NCBI GenBank assembly: GCA_025352795.1
Contig: JANXSF010000018.1
Location: forward strand, 1-37,519
Direction of reading: 5' to 3'
Source of the DNA: Acidobacteriota bacterium
GTDB lineage: Bacteria > Acidobacteriota > Terriglobia > Bryobacterales > Bryobacteraceae
Length of the DNA stretch: 37,519 nt
The first letter of the stretch is position 1. Each line of letters begins with the position of its first letter. Made by a program: the position numbers and the translations under genes. The notes under the pieces were generated by a model. The model ran no database searches. It was not told the DNA's origin and was given only the letters and a program-made list of their open reading frames with translations. This document shows positions 35,604-37,519 of the stretch, piece by piece.

Positions 35604-36466
35604 TGCTTCTTTTTGGTGGTTGGAGGGGTGCGCCCCGGAATCTGGAAAACTCCGCTCGCTGCAGGCTCTTTCTCCACTGCGTCAGGCTCCAACGGCGGGG
35701 CCAGATTACGTTCTGCTACTTTGCATTCCCCGGCCTCAATGTGAAAGGTCACCGCAGCTTCCCACTTACCTGCGGCTCTGTGTTCCAAACGATAAATTTT
35801 GGTCTTGGCAACCGCAACCAGACGCCAATCAGTATTGCTGGCTGCAGCCACTTTTTTGAATTCGGGCTTCTTTTGCGTGACTTGTTTCAGCTCCCAGGAA
35901 TCACCGGCAGTGCGCGTTTCATACGACGCCCAACGCCCCCCGGAATCGCCGGATTGGATACGGTCCAGAAGCATTACGCCATCGTTCTTATTCTCGAAGT
36001 GGAATTTATCCACGGTGCCGGACCGGCTTTCGTTGAAGATGGGAATATTACGCCAACTTTTGCCTCCATCGCGTGTCACCAGAAAGAATGGATCTTTGGG
36101 GAACGATTGCACCAGTTGTCCATTGATCCAGCCGTTTTCAAAATCAAGAAACTGCATAGCGTCCAGCGTTGCCGTTTTAATGCGTTCGATGGGTTCTTTC
36201 CAAGTTTTGCCGCCGTCTTCGCTGGTTAGCAAAATAGAAGATAGTGTGACGTCGGAAGTGTGCAGGTTGCCAGCCAAAATCAGACGGCTGCCAATGGACT
36301 CAAGCGAGGAAAGTTCCAGATAAATCTTGCACGGTTCTTCGGTGGAACAGCTCATGCCAAAACTTTGAATATCATCTTCGGTGCAGTTGCCGGTGATCTT
36401 TACAGGCTCGGCGATTTGGGCCCATGCCGTGAGTATGGTCAAACTGGCCAGGATTGGGCTGCGCAT
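35600..36466 (-). CDS. Secreted YCF48/BNR-like beta-propeller protein
   Basis: A 288-residue exported protein with a signal peptide (MRSPILASLTILTAWAQ) and repeats of the sortilin/YCF48 kind: LLTSEDGGKTWKEPI, then VTRDGGKSWRNIPI and TRTAGDSWELKQV. Asp-box repeats S/TxDGGxxW form blades of a propeller. CTEDDIQSFGMSC and CSTEEPCKIY supply four cysteines that may be disulfide-bonded. The C-terminus is Pro/Lys-rich. AAGGGAG precedes two ATGs; 36466 has the better distance. It is first in a unit with the two half transporters. Role unknown; YCF48 proteins assist photosystem assembly in cyanobacteria but this need not apply. Confidence 0.78.
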   Translation of the reverse strand: MRSPILASLTILTAWAQIAEPVKITGNCTEDDIQSFGMSCSTEEPCKIYLELSSLESIGSRLILAGNLHTSDVTLSSILLTSEDGGKTWKEPIERIKTATLDAMQFLDFENGWINGQLVQSFPKDPFFLVTRDGGKSWRNIPIFNESRSGTVDKFHFENKNDGVMLLDRIQSGDSGGRWASYETRTAGDSWELKQVTQKKPEFKKVAAASNTDWRLVAVAKTKIYRLEHRAAGKWEAAVTFHIEAGECKVAERNLAPPLEPDAVEKEPAASGVFQIPGRTPPTTKKKQ

Positions 36467-36509
36467 CATTCTCCCTTGATTATGCACCATGCTAGACTTG
36501 CACCATTCC

Positions 36510-36926
36510 ATGCTGGGTTGGTTTAAGAAGAAGTTTACGACTCCCGTGCCCGGTCCACTTGCTGGTGCGCCTGCAGTTCGCCGACAGAAGACCTATCAGA
36601 GCCAGAGCGGCTTTGTGTACCAATACTATTTTGCAGGATCACGATACACAGAGAGCGAGGTGGGCCCGGGGTACGAATTCATCTTTCCAGTGAGTGCGGA
36701 TCGCAAGACGGAATTTTTGGTGAGCGTGCTCATTGGGGATGTCGGGATATCGGCCTGGGAGCGTCAACATGGGCGTGAGCTCTTGAGCAAGGAACGCTAT
36801 GCAGTGGCGAAGATGGCGCTATTCGCCGCGTTTGACCAGCGCGAGTCACCGGACGCAATGCGATTGCCAGTGCTGACGGATGGAGCGGATATCGTGCGGT
36901 TCCTGGAACAGTTGGGCAGGGACTAG
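36510..36926 (+). CDS. Small protein of unknown function
   Basis: A 138-residue product with a basic start (MLGWFKKKF), a Gly/Pro-rich link, then an alpha/beta region with TYQSQSGFVYQYYFAGSRY, YEFIFPVSADRKTEFLVSVLI and a C-terminal helix. The pattern and composition look coding, but I recognise no family and see no ribosome site; ATG 36489 is an alternative start that leaves little room for a promoter. It is divergent from the YCF48-like gene and converges on the XRE gene with 8 bases between. Confidence 0.65.
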   Translation: MLGWFKKKFTTPVPGPLAGAPAVRRQKTYQSQSGFVYQYYFAGSRYTESEVGPGYEFIFPVSADRKTEFLVSVLIGDVGISAWERQHGRELLSKERYAVAKMALFAAFDQRESPDAMRLPVLTDGADIVRFLEQLGRD

Positions 36927-36934
36927 TTAACTAC

Positions 36935-37252
36935 TCAGCGGGACAAGCCTTCAAACTGGTTGATCCGCACTTCCCGGTCCTGGAAAATAGGGCGAATCTC
37001 CAACTTGCCGTCGAGCGCTTCAATGTATTCGGCCAGGGTGCTGATACAAATATCAGAACGGTGCTCGATTTTGGAAACCTCGCTCTGGTGGACGCCCAGC
37101 ACTTTGCCCAGTTGTAGTTGAGTCAGCTCGTTGGCTTTGCGAATCTCTTCGAGATGCATGGCGGCCAAGCTCTCCTCGAAACGCTTCTCGATCCGCTGTT
37201 GCCGGGCGGGCGGCATGGCTTCCATCAATTGGAGAAAGTTGCGTGTTGGCAT
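36935..37252 (-). CDS. XRE-family antitoxin-like regulator
   Basis: A 105-residue helix-turn-helix protein of the HigA/XRE antitoxin type. RRIEKR-like helices (RQQRIEKRFEESLAAMHLEEI) lead to the DNA-binding part ANELTQLQLGKVLGVHQSEVSKIEHR, then STLAEYIEALDGKLEIRPIF, which is characteristic of this group. The frame also opens at a GTG at 37270, but similar proteins begin near MPTRNF, so I use ATG 37252. In this family the toxin gene normally lies just upstream, yet here the upstream space runs into an insertion-element end after about 65 bases. No toxin is visible. Confidence 0.85.
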   Translation of the reverse strand: MPTRNFLQLMEAMPPARQQRIEKRFEESLAAMHLEEIRKANELTQLQLGKVLGVHQSEVSKIEHRSDICISTLAEYIEALDGKLEIRPIFQDREVRINQFEGLSR

Positions 37253-37316
37253 TTCTAGTACATTAGCCACAAAATTCAGTATTTATGGAATCATAGATTA
37301 TTAGTACAGCGAGTCT

Positions 37317-37411
37317 TGTCTCATGCAAGATGAGCCTGGAGAGGAGGTCGATTCTCACACAAGATGAGCCTGAAGGGACAAGGTGTCGGAAGCTGGGGAT
37401 TGATCATCAGC
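37317..37411 (+). mobile_element. Probable left end of an insertion element with short direct repeats
   Basis: CAAGATGAGCCTG occurs at 37326-37338 and 37360-37372, 34 bases apart, and a weaker copy (AGCCTGGAGA) lies just inside the transposase. Such repeats next to a transposase start are typical transposase binding sites. TGTCTCATGC at 37317 may be the terminal sequence. The other end is outside the window. Confidence 0.5.
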
Positions 37412-37519
37412 ATGAAAGGTGGAGAGAAGCTAAGCCTGGAGAAAATCAAGGCGCTGCTGGAAGCAACGATAGAAGTACGATTTTCCGGTCACAGCCGAAA
37501 GGAAATGTATGAGTGGATG
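37412..37519 (+). CDS. Transposase/integrase, N-terminal part (cut by window edge)
   Basis: Thirty-six codons are open to the end of the window. The sequence KLSLEKIKALLEATIEVRFS then KEMYEWM resembles the N-terminus of a widespread DDE-type integrase/transposase group that begins with a LSLEqI.aFLEas.EV.FeG...eVY.WV pattern. The catalytic DDE core would lie beyond the edge, so intactness cannot be judged. The ATG at 37412 has no strong ribosome site. Identification is by remembered pattern and is moderate. Confidence 0.55.
   Translation, partial: MKGGEKLSLEKIKALLEATIEVRFSGHSRKEMYEWM

Noticed and set aside
37330-37512. 60-codon plus-strand frame at the right edge
   Set aside because: It reads through the direct repeats in a different frame from the transposase-like sequence at 37412.

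Overview
The window looks like chromosomal DNA of a moderate-GC, Gram-negative-type heterotroph, most likely an acidobacterium of the Solibacter/Bryobacter type. This is inferred from the mix of secreted peptidases, a PEP-CTERM protein, a sigma factor with a SnoaL-like tail, and short palindromes of the GACCGC-N6-GCGGTC kind between genes. There is no 16S gene or other strict marker, so the assignment is tentative. I see no rRNA, tRNA or CRISPR array.

Left part (1-10,821): a broken Uma2-family gene, a secreted M16 zinc peptidase, then a tightly packed minus-strand unit folD-coaE-htrA-epimerase with overlapping ends. Next come a small secreted protein of unknown function, a GGDEF-like protein that has lost its catalytic signature, a small membrane protein and an MscS-type channel with a long coiled-coil N-terminus.

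Centre-left (11,275-17,029): a four-gene plus-strand cluster encodes a GNAT/autoinducer-synthase-like acyltransferase, a VAO/4-cresol-dehydrogenase-type flavoenzyme, a membrane fatty-acid desaturase and a GT1 glycosyltransferase. It reads as a small pathway for a modified, glycosylated N-acyl metabolite. A convergent PEP-CTERM gene lies beside it.

Centre (17,418-22,840): a minus-strand group of sigma factor, DoxX, SRPBCC protein and a YHS-domain gene broken by one extra base, then a parvulin PPIase with a clear terminator, divergent from an MsbA-like ABC exporter.

Centre-right (23,001-30,243): five minus-strand genes with short gaps encode an M2 (ACE-like) peptidase, a P-loop ATPase, a TPR protein with an apparently inactive NTPase-like N-domain, an M28 aminopeptidase and a secreted protein of three repeats. 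The ATPase and TPR genes overlap by 4 bases and form a candidate two-component conflict or signalling module.

Right part (30,293-37,519): thiL, an O-methyltransferase, a secreted bicupin and an aldo/keto reductase on the plus strand. Facing them is a minus-strand unit of a YCF48-like secreted protein, two four-helix EamA/SMR-type half transporters and purU. The window ends with a small unknown gene, an XRE antitoxin-like gene and the left end of an insertion element whose transposase runs off the edge.
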